In this document: positions 24,003-33,611 of the stretch, piece by piece | Layout of the letters: each line of letters begins with the position of its first letter | Numbering within the stretch: the stretch's first letter is position 1 | Source of the DNA: Puccinia triticina | Lineage: Eukaryota > Basidiomycota > Pucciniomycetes > Pucciniales > Pucciniaceae | Length of the DNA: 64,000 nucleotides | Assembly (NCBI RefSeq): GCF_026914185.1 | Contig: NC_070561.1 | Location: 6,448,001-6,512,000, forward strand | Direction of reading: 5' to 3' | Notes under the pieces: model-generated | Seen by the model: the letters and a program-made list of their open reading frames with translations, nothing else | Told to the model about the DNA's origin: nothing | Databases searched by the model: none | Made by a program: the position numbers and the translations under genes

Positions 24003-25192
24003 ATGAGCTGAGCGAATGAAATCAGGCTTCGAGTAAGGTTCGGAACGTATAACGCATCCTTCAAGATCACCTTTCCGCCGTTAGAGAACCGCAATGTAGC
24101 GTTTCCTTTTGCCACCGCGAAGAGCTCCTGTTGGTCCCATTTATGGCCAGTGGCGATGCTGATGCGGACAGGAGTGGTGGTGTCAAACATCTCGAGAGTG
24201 TTGAGCATGTGGTGGCTAGCGCCCGAGCCCAGCACCATCTTCAAACTGTTTCCTTCGCTTGTTGGACCAGTGAGATAACCGAAAGTAGGGCAAACAATGT
24301 TGACCGAGGGTTCAGACTCTTGCTGGACAGTCGTGATGAAGCCAGTTGGAGGAGCAGATTGCTTTGACTTCTTGAATTTGCTGGGATGCAAGGTCCAGCA
24401 TTCTTCCGCAGGATGACCAGAGAGAGGATTGTGCTTTCCTTCGCGACAGGGATGTGGATTCACCCAGCGACGCTTTTTCTGATTATTTCCGTTGTTGAAA
24501 GCAGTAGCTTGAGTCGCAAGTGCAGTTGAAGTACCCTCTGTAATTGAAGAGTCGCGCTGCATTGTCGCTTCAACGGCGTCATGGTGTGCAATGTCCCGGA
24601 GTTTGGCAATGATCAATCTGGGTTGGGAGAGTTGGTCGGCGTTGCTAATCAATGTTTGCATGAGTGATGGTCGCTTTCGAGAGATTCGAGCAATGATCGT
24701 GCAACTGAGGATAGTAGGGGGTATATCCAATCCCATAGCGGCAAACTCGGCGAGAGTTTCTTCGAGCTTGGTGACGTAGGAGTTGATGTCTTCTTTGTAC
24801 TGAATGTCCTCCCATTTTCGCCAGACATGATAGATGGCGAGGACTGAGGAGGAGGCATATTCACCTTTGAGCTCTTTCCAGATTGCAAATGCATCGTTTT
24901 CGTTCTCGTCAGTGATCACATGATTGTAGATGTGATCTTCAATATGCTGTCCCAAGATGGCGGCAGCTCGGACATATTGCAGTTTGACTTCGTCCGAGGC
25001 ATTAGGCGGCAGCGGCTGCTCGATACACTTTGTAAGACTTTTCACGGCTAAGTAAGTCTTCACCTTACGTTGCCAAATGGGAAAATTCTTGCCGGTGAAG
25101 TTAGGGCATTTGAAGGTATCTCTGTCGTCGCTGACTGGAGCAGGAACCGCTGCTGGAGCTGCCGGAGCGGGATTGCTACAAGAACCGGCCAT
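23939..25192 (-). pseudogene. copia B gag and protease, frameshifted from pol
   Basis: Starts at ATG 25192 (MAGSCSNPAP, Pro/Ala-rich leader), followed by a UBN2-type gag domain at about residues 30-190 (FPIWQRKVKTYL, WKELKGEYASSS, ISRKRPSL), a zinc-knuckle-like CREGKHNP..H..ECW at about 250-268, and the protease loop. That loop reads LGSGASHHM: the catalytic Asp is Gly at residue 322 (codon 24229-24227). The frame leaves the true path at about 24001, where one extra base separates AQLM from MENSAAIT, giving a false tail of about 20 residues. No separate gag stop is expected in this family. It should be one polyprotein. Confidence 0.9.
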
Positions 25193-25258
25193 TTCGATCC
25201 ACTCTTAGTTTGCGAAAAATGATGAGATCGGTTGGTTCGGCTACCGAGACTGTAAATC

Positions 25259-26078
25259 TGAGAGAATTCACAAGACTAAGAGTATTTCATTTCACTAGTG
25301 AGTATGCGATCAATCCTAACATACTAGGAGATATATAAAGAAAGAAATAAAACAGTCATGTACCTAAGAGTGGATACAAGACCGATTCTACAAGTAGATA
25401 GAGTAAAGAGAATCTTGGAAAATAAAGCACTGCAGTGCAGGCTGAGACACGTTATCGTGCTGTAAGAATCGGAGTTCTTTTGGGAGCAACTGAAGTCCAC
25501 GTCAGTGCCTGGACTCAGTTCAATGCAGAGTTAAACAGCAAGAGTTATCTTACTTAGACTCGATGGAGCTTAATCCTTAAGGACTCCAGATACGAGCTGC
25601 TAAGGGACCGGCGCAGCTGTCGTCTAACACGGGAGTGCGACAATCAGTCAGCTACCAGTCCTTGCTGTATAGTAAGGCTTCTGCAACGATCGACTTACCT
25701 CCAGTGGAGGGGTCCGATATTCGATCGTTGAGGCTATGACCGTTTAGGTCTGGGTTAGCGTCGGGTGCGAGCTTTCTGCAATATTGTACAATTATGTACG
25801 CATCAGCTTCGGCACTTCCTAGCTATGACGAACCCTGTACGAGCGTGACTTACCTGCTTGAGGGTCCGCTTCGCTTGGGTCGCTTGGGCTCTTCGTCTGG
25901 TTCTGACGTGGCTAGAAGGGAGGAACAGAGTTTGGCATTTTAGCTTCAAACTACTGTCTTGGAGCCGCATGCATATGCATGGACCTAAGAAATGCGCAGA
26001 CTCACCGCTACCCCTTTCAGGGTTAGGGTTTTGGTCCTTGCGCTTCCTGTGCGCTTGCGCAACACCGGAGTCTTGACA
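25259..26078 (-). repeat. copia B 5' LTR
   Basis: 820 bp, the upstream LTR for minus-strand transcription of copia B. Interior sequence starts immediately to the left (GATTTACAGTCTCGG on the minus strand), 66 bp before the gag ATG. Confidence 0.93.
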
Positions 26079-26083
26079 AATCA

Positions 26084-26832
26084 GAGGAAGCGCAAGGCTG
26101 TCAGACCTAAACCTACTGGGGACCAAGGTGAGCCGGTGCGACCTCCAGGCGCATGCAATATGCATGTCGCCATCAGGCGGATGAAGTCGGCTAAAGCTAA
26201 TTCATCCGCTCCTAAACTTTCAGCCACGTCAGGAACCAACAAAGCGCCCAAGCGACCCAAACAGGACAAAACACCTACCAGGTATGTGAGTCCGTTGGGA
26301 TAGCCTCAGCTAGGACAGATGGAGCTGACTAGAGCATCTTTATGATCTCTCAGTCCGCTCGTATCCGACGCCCAAGACCAACCAGGTTCCAGCCTCACTG
26401 ATAGAATCTCTAACCCCAATAACAGAGGTAAGATTATCGCTGCTGAGCCAGAGCCATAAATGAGTACAGACTGACAGTTGTACTTGTGCACAGCGACAGA
26501 CAACTGCGGTCCCAGATCCCTCTTAGCTCGTATTGGTGAATCTTGAGGTACAAGACACACAAGCCTAAGTAAGAAGAATCTTTCTTATCAGCGCATCCAA
26601 CGGAGCGTGATTACTGACAAGATAAAGATTGTTAGCTCACAGAACCCAAAGGTTTTTTCAGCTACACCGTAGCACTCTAGATTTATTAATCTCATTCTTA
26701 TTCAGTACCAAGCAGATCTGCTCTTAGGTACACAATTGTTTCTCATTTCTATCTCTGTCTCCAAGATTGTTGGATTGACCTTTCACTTACAAGAAATGAT
26801 AATTATCTTAGTTGTGTGAAACTTGAAAAACA
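26084..26832 (+). repeat. copia A 3' LTR, second part
   Basis: Resumes with TCAGAGGAAGCGC after the duplicated AATCA. Its tail aligns with the copia B LTR tail (CTCTTAGGTACA, GGATTGA, GAAATGA..TCTTAGT..TGTGAA). The end is placed at AAAAACA (26832), where hAT coding sequence begins. With the 29 bp at 20115 this gives an LTR of about 780 bp. Confidence 0.7.
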
Positions 26833-27330
26833 TTTTGTACCACCCCTTGATGCACAAAAGTTGTTCAATACTGCTAGCTTTGAGAAAAGATTGCTGCCAG
26901 GATACAACTTGTTGGCCTCCTGAAAAGACTTGTTTAGAAGCGTCACTTGTTGCTGGAATCAAAAGGTACTTGCGAGCCATCTTAGAGAGTACAGGATAGG
27001 TGCTTTGACCATTGACCCAGTATGCTAGGGGTTTGATTCCTTCTGCTTTGGTGTTCTCCTTCAAGTATTGCGCAATTTCAGCTTTGACACTCTCAACAAG
27101 CACGCTTGGTTGATACAAAGCCGCAGAAAAAAAAACCCCGTCTTGGGCTTCTCGGAGTAACTAGGGGGCTGGCTCTTCTTTTTCACATCCTTTGAGCAAG
27201 ATTTGAGATTTTTTTCAAACGCTTCGGCAACCGTGTGGAACGTTCTGAGGATTTAATCACCAGACAACTGGTAATGTTTGTGTATAAAGCAAGCATGAGA
27301 TTTCCAGAAGGTTCTCTCAAATGTTGGATC
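26833..27330 (-). pseudogene. hAT transposase C-terminal fragment
   Basis: On the minus strand this encodes a hAT dimerisation domain: LAYWVNGQSTYPVLSKMAR, LLIPATSDASKQVFSGG, then SSIEQLLCIKGWY. It belongs to a different hAT lineage (Ac/Tam3-like C-terminus) from the two complete hAT elements here. The open part is 26833-27118. Coding-like sequence with a stop continues to about 27330. The 3' end is replaced by copia A, so the last ~17 codons of the nominal ORF down to 26783 are LTR sequence. The N-terminal part is not in the window. Confidence 0.82.
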
Positions 27331-27332
27331 TA

Positions 27333-27360
27333 CTAGAGGACAAGGCGGCTTCGCCGCTGC
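27333..27360 (-). mobile_element. Helitron-like 3' terminus (minus orientation)
   Basis: Read on the minus strand the end is GCAGCGGCGAAGCCGC, a GC hairpin, then about ten bases and CTAG followed by T. Hairpin-CTRR-T is the classical Helitron 3' signature. A matching end in the opposite orientation is at 36331-36358. No Rep-helicase gene was found, and the 5' terminus could not be placed. Confidence 0.4.
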
Positions 27361-27767
27361 AGGTTTATGGTCCACCCTCATAGCTAAGTGCTGCATATAA
27401 ATTACTCAATTTAGGTTGTGATGGATAATCACTTTACCATAAGTTCCACCTTGACCAAATGCATATTCTTCAAATCAGCCTTCATGCCTAGTTCATTATG
27501 CTTTAATTAAATATGATTGAGCTAATCTCTCTGCATTTGAGATTAGATATGCTTGTATGTAGTGATGCTTATACTAAGACTATCTTGTCTAATCTCCAGC
27601 ATATCCCTAAACTGACTTGGCCGTGCGTCAGTAGATATTGGGCAGGAGGAAGACCCGTTTTGCCGGACCATGGGGCTTGGTTGTAATCCATGTTTATGTA
27701 AAGGATCACCCTGACTTCATTATGTACATAAATAATTACCTCCCTTCCCGGTGGAGGAGGTTGACCT
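27361..27767. other. Gap without recognised gene
   Basis: AT-rich sequence between the hairpin end and the gypsy LTR. Only short frames without family resemblance were seen. No repeats recognised. Confidence 0.6.
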
Positions 27768-28737
27768 TGTGAGCCTGAGTCTCTATAGTGACTGCAGGAC
27801 ACAAGAAATTGGGGGATAATAGTTGGATTTCTTGGGATAAAGAAAATACAACTATAAGAGAAAGAGAGAAAGAGAGAGAGAAAACAGGGCAGGATCAGGA
27901 TAAAGAGAAGTACTAGGTTATTCTAGTGGGAATGCACTTCCACTGGCAATGCTACTCTTCAGAAGAGTGCAGCTAATCTGTGCTATAAAGAGCTACAGCT
28001 TCCTCTCAGGAGGGTATCTGGATTAGATAAGTTTAATCCAGCCACAATTTTTTAGCTTCCTTCTGGATAGTCAAGGTTCTTAAAGGGAAACCTGAGGGAC
28101 AGCCCTGTAACCTAGATTTGAGGCAAAGGCCAACAGATAAGGAGGGACAGCCCTATGATCAAGATTGAGGCAAAGACCTGTAGATTTGGAGGGACAGCCC
28201 TGTGATCAAGAAGAAGATAAAACCCAACAGAAAAGAGCAGATCAAGCAAGACACAGAGTTGTACCTCTGAGATAAACAAGGTTCAGTGAAAGAGGTTACT
28301 TACTGTCAATATCCTAGGCGCTTGTGACGGTAGGTATACTGAGAGTATAGTAATCTCTTTGGTGGTGATCCTGGGATTATCTGGGTGGTGGTTCTGGTGT
28401 GCTGAAGTCTGTAGATCCGCCTCAGGCAAGGGGGATCCTGACTACAAAAAATTTCGCAGTTTGCTTATGTAATTTACATATGTACATGTGGTTTGACGCG
28501 CCTGGTAGCGCTGACACGTCACAACTGCGCATGCGCGCCACAACTCAATAACTCAGGGAAGGAGTATAGTTACAAGGAATTGATAAGTTGTAACTATGGT
28601 TAAAATTGCATGAGGAAACAGAATATGAAGCCAAAACAAGGTTATCTCTTAAGATGAAAAAGATATAAAGTAATTTATATGTAACAAAGATGGAACAGGC
28701 AGCTTTTAGGTCAGCTGTGATGACTCTAAGGCTGACA
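27768..28737 (-). repeat. gypsy 1 3' LTR
   Basis: About 970 bp, strongly similar to 33612-34591, 8883-9850 and 35143-36110. Contains the GGGACAGCCCTGT repeats near 28090-28200 typical of this LTR family. Confidence 0.9.
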
Positions 28738-28774
28738 TTCCCTACCACCAAAAGGGTTGGATTTCTGTAAGAAA

Positions 28775-28932
28775 TTAAACCACAGGGTTAGACCTCTTCT
28801 CACTTCTGAATTTCCTGAGAAGGATAGCAGAGTCTGGAACGTCTTTCTCAAGGAGCCATTCATCATGATCAGCACTCATGCCTTTGTATCTAGCCAAGTA
28901 CATCATAACATTTCTGTTCTCCACTCTCAATG
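28775..28932 (-). pseudogene. gypsy 1 pol C-terminus, chromodomain-like remnant
   Basis: The minus strand reads an open tail ending at TAA 28775: VMMYLARYKGMSADHDEWL, then DVPDSAILLRKFR and a basic end. The pattern YL..YKG......EWL resembles the chromodomain carried at the C-terminus of integrase in chromovirus-type Ty3 elements. It ends 38 bp before the 3' LTR, the expected place. Upstream it is cut by the LTR-like insert at about 28938. This remnant shows the element once had a full pol. Confidence 0.72.
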
Positions 28933-28937
28933 ACAGC

Positions 28938-29886
28938 TCTGTTTATGAAGCTTAGGGCAAAAACCCGTCAAAATTAAGGGTTTTGGGCCGTAGCACTATA
29001 ACTGTGCTGATGTAAACACTAGTAAGGTAAATTACTAAACTTGTTACGTGGTAATTTGGCCACTACAAGGGTATTAAACACTCTTTAAAAAGAGGAGGAT
29101 TTATTATGTAATTAATAATATATAATTATTAATTACAGGGAATAAATTTGGCGTAAAAAGTAGGTGGTAAGCGCTTAAGCTGATTGGCTGCTTGTCAGAG
29201 GCGGGGGTCTTACGGCAACTACTTTTAAGGATAAAGCTTGTAAATATGCTAATAAGGGATTTTTGATGTTTAAAGGTTTAATCCAGTGGATTTTACGTGC
29301 TGGGGATGGTTTTAAAAGGAAAAGTGGCTACAATAGTAGCAGAGGAGAATATTCACGGCAACTTACAGTTTATTGGCGGTGAATGGTCTGGGGGATCTTT
29401 TCCTGAGGGCCAAATAGGCCTCTATTTATAGAGGGGACTTCAGTGGGCGTAAACACTGAGTCCTTTTCTCCCTATGGGAGTATCCGGGGTTGTAGCCGTG
29501 AAAAGGGCTTGGCTGTGGGTATTTTAATTATATTGAAATAGACTAATTTCCCTGACTCTGTCACATGACATGTTTATAACCAATTGTCATGTGAAAGAGT
29601 GTCTGTAGAAGTCTACATAATACTTTCACGGGGTATTTTTACACGAGTAATATTACTCATTATTGTACAACAGTTTATTTTTATGTACTTTAATTGTTTT
29701 ACTAAATTTATGTATGTAATACTATTTTTGGGCGCTTTCTGGGGCCAATTCTTATTTATACAATTAGTACATGAAGGAATAGGAATAAGGGGGTACTTTG
29801 AGCGGGTGACCCCCCTTAATTTATGATGAGGAGTCTGATTCTGCAATAATAATTTAACAATTATTATTATTTACTAATTTATTGCA
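28938..29886 (-). mobile_element. LTR-like insert replacing gypsy 1 pol
   Basis: About 950 bp on the minus strand with TATA box CTCTATAAATAGAGG at about 29414, related to the sequence at 1-1542. It lies between the gag/protease junction (coding sequence to about 29890) and the chromodomain remnant. TTTA/TTTAT occurs at both edges, but no clean target duplication with TG..CA ends could be fixed, so borders are approximate. No gene. Confidence 0.5.
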
Positions 29887-29887
29887 G

Positions 29888-30020
29888 TCTTTTGGATACT
29901 TGATGTATCTCTAAGGCTGACACTCAATCTCTTGTCTCTGAGAATCTTTTGTATGACTTTACTCTGAGGGGTCTTATCCATGGGGGGAATGAAAACTTTG
30001 ACTTTCTGTCTCAAGGGGAA
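29888..30020 (-). pseudogene. gypsy 1 start of pol (before protease)
   Basis: A second minus-strand frame, open from about 30020, reads KVIQKILRDKRLSVSLRDTS then SIQKTAI and is cut by the LTR-like insert. Its position just after gag and just before where DSGA would be expected suggests the lead-in to the protease. Short, so tentative. Confidence 0.4.
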
Positions 30021-30021
30021 C

Positions 30022-31502
30022 TTATCTGGATTGGGATCTTTGTATCTCATTCAGACTTTGTGGTTTACCTTGATCTTCCCCATTATCACTCTTGGGATCA
30101 TCATCATCATCCATTCCTACATTAATGATCCTGTTCTTCTTCTTAGGGCATTCCTTGGAGAAGTGGCCTGTTTGTTTGCAGAAATGACATATGAGTTTTT
30201 CTTTCTCAGGGGCAGAGACAAGATTCCTTTTGGTAGAGGAGTCAGTTGGCTTATCAGCTTTCTCAGCGGCAGGATTGTTTCTCCATTGGGATCTGTTAGG
30301 ATTGTTATATGCTCAAGGTTTGGAGGGCATTGCTTTAAGATTTTCTCACAAATAAGATACTGGCTGAGTTCAGGTTGATAAGCTTTCAGCCTTTCTCTCT
30401 GATTACCAAACCATTTATGGATTTTTCTCCCATCATAGGCAAAATGATCATTCTCAAACTCTTGTTGCATTTTCCATTTCCAGTTCTCAGTGCCAAATTT
30501 GTTTCTGATGGTATTCTTCCACCAAGCCCAAGATTTGTTTCCATACTGGTCTCTGATGCCTAAGTACCAATTCCTTGCAGTGTCAGTAAACAAGATTTTT
30601 AATCTACTGATTATCATGTTATCCAGCATCAAGTAGTATCTGACCAGGATATCAGTGTTTTTAATCCAAAGTTTATGATTGTAAGGCAATTTTCCAGAGA
30701 ATTTCTCCCAGTCTCCATTCTTAGGGATACCTTTCCACAATTCCTTCCTCATTTCAAAGTCTATTGCTCCATGATCAATGTAGGGGAATTCATCTTGATC
30801 ATGTGCATCAGGAATATTGCTTGTAGGCTTGGGAAAGTTATCTCTTGGTGGTCTCTGGGGTTCAGGAGTAGGAACAGGAGGAGGGGCTCTGTGTTCCTGT
30901 TGTTGCTCATGGTGGACATTCTGAAAGGGATTATTGTATAAGAGATGAGGGGGTTGGTCTCTGTCATCTGGTATTATCAAGGAATCCAGCTTTGAGCTCA
31001 CAGAGTTTAATACAGAAGATATGTCACTGAATCTCCTCTTAGATTGTTCAAATCTGTTGTGCTCATTGGCATGAAGGTCATTGATCTGATTACCAATGGA
31101 TGAAAGATTGTTGCTCACTTTTCCTTCAAAATCCTTCAGATTTTGACCAATTGTATCCATGTTAGAATGACATTGGGATTCATTTACCAGAATCAAATCT
31201 TGAACTGTCTCAAACTTCTCATCTATGTGTTTCTTCAGTTGTTCTAACACATTGTTATTCACTGTGGACTTCTCTCTGGCACTTTCACCTATGTTGTTCA
31301 GGATTTGGTCAAGCAAAAGGGGAATGAATTCATTCTTAGACAGATCAAGGATAGAATGATTCAGGACATCTTTAAAATTGCTGACACAAGATTCAAGAAG
31401 AGTACCAGGAATGGTTTCAACAGTATCAGATAATTCAGAGAGAAAATTAGAGAACAAGACTTGTAATTTTTCTTCTAGAAACAAGGGACCACTTCTAGAC
31501 AT
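30022..31502 (-). pseudogene. gypsy 1 gag with CCHC knuckle (frameshifted)
   Basis: Nucleocapsid/capsid precursor of a Ty3-type element. From Met 31502 (MSRSGPLFLEEKLQVLF) there is a helical N-terminal region, a Pro/Arg-rich spacer around residues 195-225, then the retrotransposon gag domain (DFEMRKELWKGIPKNGDWEK, LFTDTARNWYLGIRDQYG, EFENDHF, ILKQCPPNLEH). At about 30305-30315 the frame slips. In the next frame a perfect CCHC knuckle follows, CHFCKQTGHFSKEC at about 30145-30186, then an acidic tail with stop at 30022-30024. In the original frame the ORF ends at 30117 without knuckle. A single indel is the simplest reading. Programmed frameshifting is less likely inside gag. Confidence 0.85.
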
Positions 31503-31621
31503 TTCAGTGTTAAGATTATTGAGGAAAAATTCTCTATTTGAAGGATCAGAGAGATTGTCAATATCTAAACTAGGGCCTAAGGGGGAATCACTCCTTAAGG
31601 AACTTTTATGTAAAGATTCAT

Positions 31622-32242
31622 CTAATAAGGGCCTCTCCCTCTGGCTCTCCCGCGTCGATAGCCTCTCCTCACTCCTTGTGTGGCTCTCATTAGGTATTCT
31701 CCTATTTCCAGAACTCTCTGAGTGTCGTCCTGGGGGCGTCTCCAGTTCCTCCCTGATCCTCTCCAGTTGTTTTGAGGATGAGGGGGGTTGTGGCCTGCAA
31801 ATTCTTGCGGCATTTGAGGATAAAGGTGTGGATTGTAGCCGCCAGTTTGAAGATGCGGGCTGGGGCGGAATAACTGAACCACCTCTCGCAGTATAGAAGC
31901 TGGTGGCGGCCTCACTTGGAGCGTCTGCGGCGGTGGCGGCGGCGGCAAGGGAGTTCCTTGGTAATGCTGGCTCTCTAGGCGCGGCTGAGGTTGCGGCTGT
32001 GGCTGAAACTGAGGCTGATTGGGGGGGATAGGACCCTGGAACTCCTGCGCTATAGCCCGTAGTTGAGAACCCGTGGGTTCCGGTGTTGGCGTCGCTAGAA
32101 TAGGTTGTTGACTGGCGTGGGCACTATGGCTAGCTGCGAATGAGGCCGGGTTATTTGCGCCGTGGAGTTCTGCGTTCCTGGGCCGTTTTTCTGATTCATT
32201 AGGGAGGCTTCCAGATTGTGTAGTTCGTCTCTGGGTATCCAT
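31622..32242 (-). CDS. gypsy 1 upstream ORF 2, Pro/Gln-rich with RG-rich tail
   Basis: 206 codons in a frame different from both neighbours. Low-complexity QPQPQPQP and PPPPPPP tracts lie near residues 75-105, followed by an Arg/Gly tail (RRGYRRGRARGRG) that suggests RNA binding. It overlaps upstream ORF 1 by 148 bp and ends 120 bp before gag. It may be the continuation of ORF 1 after a frameshift, natural or mutational. No family recognised. Inferred to be part of the element's gag region because of position and orientation. Confidence 0.5.
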   Translation of the reverse strand: MDTQRRTTQSGSLPNESEKRPRNAELHGANNPASFAASHSAHASQQPILATPTPEPTGSQLRAIAQEFQGPIPPNQPQFQPQPQPQPRLESQHYQGTPLPPPPPPQTLQVRPPPASILREVVQLFRPSPHLQTGGYNPHLYPQMPQEFAGHNPPHPQNNWRGSGRNWRRPQDDTQRVLEIGEYLMRATQGVRRGYRRGRARGRGPY

Positions 32243-32829
32243 TCTTGACAGAGACAGATACCGTCTGTTCTCCCAACTAGTTCTATTATCATCTCCTGCG
32301 TCATAGAAGCTTGGTAGAGGAGGCGCCTCATGGTTAACGTGTTCTGCGCCTCCCTGGCTCTGACAAAGAGGTTGAATTGCTCGTTGAACATGCTGATGAG
32401 GCTGGATAGTTCCTCCTCTTCCGGGATAAGGTCCATAGGTCCGGAGGACGCTTCCCGTCGAGGGCTCTGAGTGTACGGAAGGAGGGCTAGATTGGGCGGC
32501 GCCGTGGGTCTCATGCCCTCTGGGTTGATAGGCTGGGGAAGCGGTTGACTCGTCGTAGGGAGGTTCACCGTAAGATCTATGTGTTCCCTGTCTATAGGCC
32601 GTGGAACTGGCGTGGATCTGCTCGACGCTAGAGCTATGGACGTTTCTCTTGGCTGGTATAGCGTCGGGGGAATCCCTGTGTCTGGGGGAAGCGGTTCCTC
32701 CTCCGGGAGCTTGAGGAAATCCTCTTGCAGATCAGGCGGCAAGGCTGATTCTAGCTCTTCGAAGCCGTTCTTCTGCGGCGGGGCTGAGGCGGTAGCGGTG
32801 GCGCAATTCTTCTGAGAGGTCTCTGCCAT
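32095..32829 (-). CDS. gypsy 1 upstream ORF 1, hypothetical
   Basis: 244 codons from ATG 32829 (MAETSQKNCATATASAPPQK). Acidic/proline-rich N-half (LPPDLQEDFLKLPEEEPLPP), then a predicted helical stretch around residues 135-190 (SLISMFNEQFNLFVRAREAQ). First long frame after the 5' LTR (783 bp from its edge). No catalytic motif. I do not recognise the family. It is likely the N-terminal part of the element's structural protein, with ORF 2 and gag as the rest. Confidence 0.5.
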   Translation of the reverse strand: MAETSQKNCATATASAPPQKNGFEELESALPPDLQEDFLKLPEEEPLPPDTGIPPTLYQPRETSIALASSRSTPVPRPIDREHIDLTVNLPTTSQPLPQPINPEGMRPTAPPNLALLPYTQSPRREASSGPMDLIPEEEELSSLISMFNEQFNLFVRAREAQNTLTMRRLLYQASMTQEMIIELVGRTDGICLCQEWIPRDELHNLEASLMNQKNGPGTQNSTAQITRPHSQLAIVPTPVNNLF

Positions 32830-32915
32830 TTGTAAGGTGGGGAGGCATGGTGATAAATAGTAAGAATAAGAGTAATTTTAAGCGGAAAAGAGAGAGTTTG
32901 AGAATTATTTCAAGG

Positions 32916-33221
32916 TTAAATACCTTGGTACTTAGGTTTAGAAGATAACCTTTTACTTTTACGCGTAGTAGTAGAGGTTTTCTTCTTGATTTCTTTTGCG
33001 CTGGGTTTCGCGGCGGATTTTGAGGTCCAATCAGAGATATTAACCGCTGCGGTGACCTTGCGGCGAAGGAATTTTGGGTATTTAGTCGTAGCAATAGGGG
33101 TCCAAGAGGAACTATTGATCCAGTTTCCTTCTTTTGGATCAGTTACGCGGTTGTCGTTGTAGTTTTCTTCTTCTGCGCTAGTCTGCGCCGTTACAAATTT
33201 TTTTACGGTCAATATTGACAA
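32916..33221 (-). CDS. Small Lys-rich ORF near the gypsy 1 5' LTR
   Basis: 101 codons, strongly basic in its second half (KPSAKEIKKKTSTTTRKSKR). It lies in the leader between the 5' LTR and ORF 1. No family recognised. Could be a spurious frame in a leader; the even basic composition is the only support. Confidence 0.25.
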   Translation of the reverse strand: MSILTVKKFVTAQTSAEEENYNDNRVTDPKEGNWINSSSWTPIATTKYPKFLRRKVTAAVNISDWTSKSAAKPSAKEIKKKTSTTTRKSKRLSSKPKYQGI

Positions 33222-33611
33222 TGATAGTTAGCAAGCAGGAGAATCTTTTGAGCGCACTCCATTTTTCGCTATCTCTTCTTGATCCGAAGATAAAAAGGGT
33301 TCTATGGAGGATAAGTCCGACGAAGGGATAAATAGCGGCGCGGAGGAGTTGCAATTCTGCACTTTCACGAGTACACAGGACGTAAAAAAAAATTTTCAAG
33401 GGTTCAGTTAGGAAATTTAGCAATATAGAAGTAATTTTGGATAATTTTGGAAGAATTTTAGCGTTAGTAGGATATGTAGAAAAAAATTTAAAGTGATTTT
33501 TTCGAATTTTAAGAGTTTTTTGTTTGATTTAGTCAGGATGATTGGTCCTTTGGCTTTATAGCAGTCTAGAATTATGAAAAGGTGAGTAATTTTCCCGATG
33601 AGGCCCCCAAT

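Larger units (their letters stand above)
20144..26078 (-). mobile_element. Ty1/copia retrotransposon B, structurally complete and young
   Basis: Two 820-bp LTRs (20144-20963 and 25259-26078) flank a 4.3-kb interior. On the minus strand the LTR starts TGTCAAGACTCC and ends GAATTCTCTCA. The perfect 5-bp target duplication is AATCA (20139-20143 and 26079-26083). By eye the LTRs differ at only about five positions, all transitions, so the insertion is recent. It sits in the 3' LTR of copia A. Coding capacity is damaged by a 1-bp insertion and catalytic substitutions, so it probably moved with help from another copy or was damaged afterwards. Confidence 0.95.
1579..26832 (+). mobile_element. Ty1/copia retrotransposon A, 5'-truncated, split by three nested insertions
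   Basis: The gag-pol reading frames lie at 1579-3348 and 17833-20114, separated by a hAT element (3349-4800) and a CACTA-type element (4818-17829). Removing both insertions with one copy of each target duplication gives a continuous integrase reading frame. The 3' LTR starts with TGTCAGG at 20115, is cut at 20143 by copia B (duplication AATCA), and resumes at 26084. Its end near 26832 is placed by aligning the LTR tail with that of copia B and by the return of hAT coding sequence. The 5' LTR is missing, so no target duplication can be read for copia A itself. Confidence 0.85.

Noticed and set aside
28938..29886. Target duplication TTTAT for the LTR-like insert
   Set aside because: TTTAT occurs at both edges but would leave ends that are not TG..CA, and the surrounding pol is deleted, so it may be chance in AT-rich sequence.
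29584..30378. Plus-strand hydrophobic frames that look like membrane proteins
   Set aside because: They are antisense shadows of the gypsy 1 gag and of AT-rich LTR sequence.
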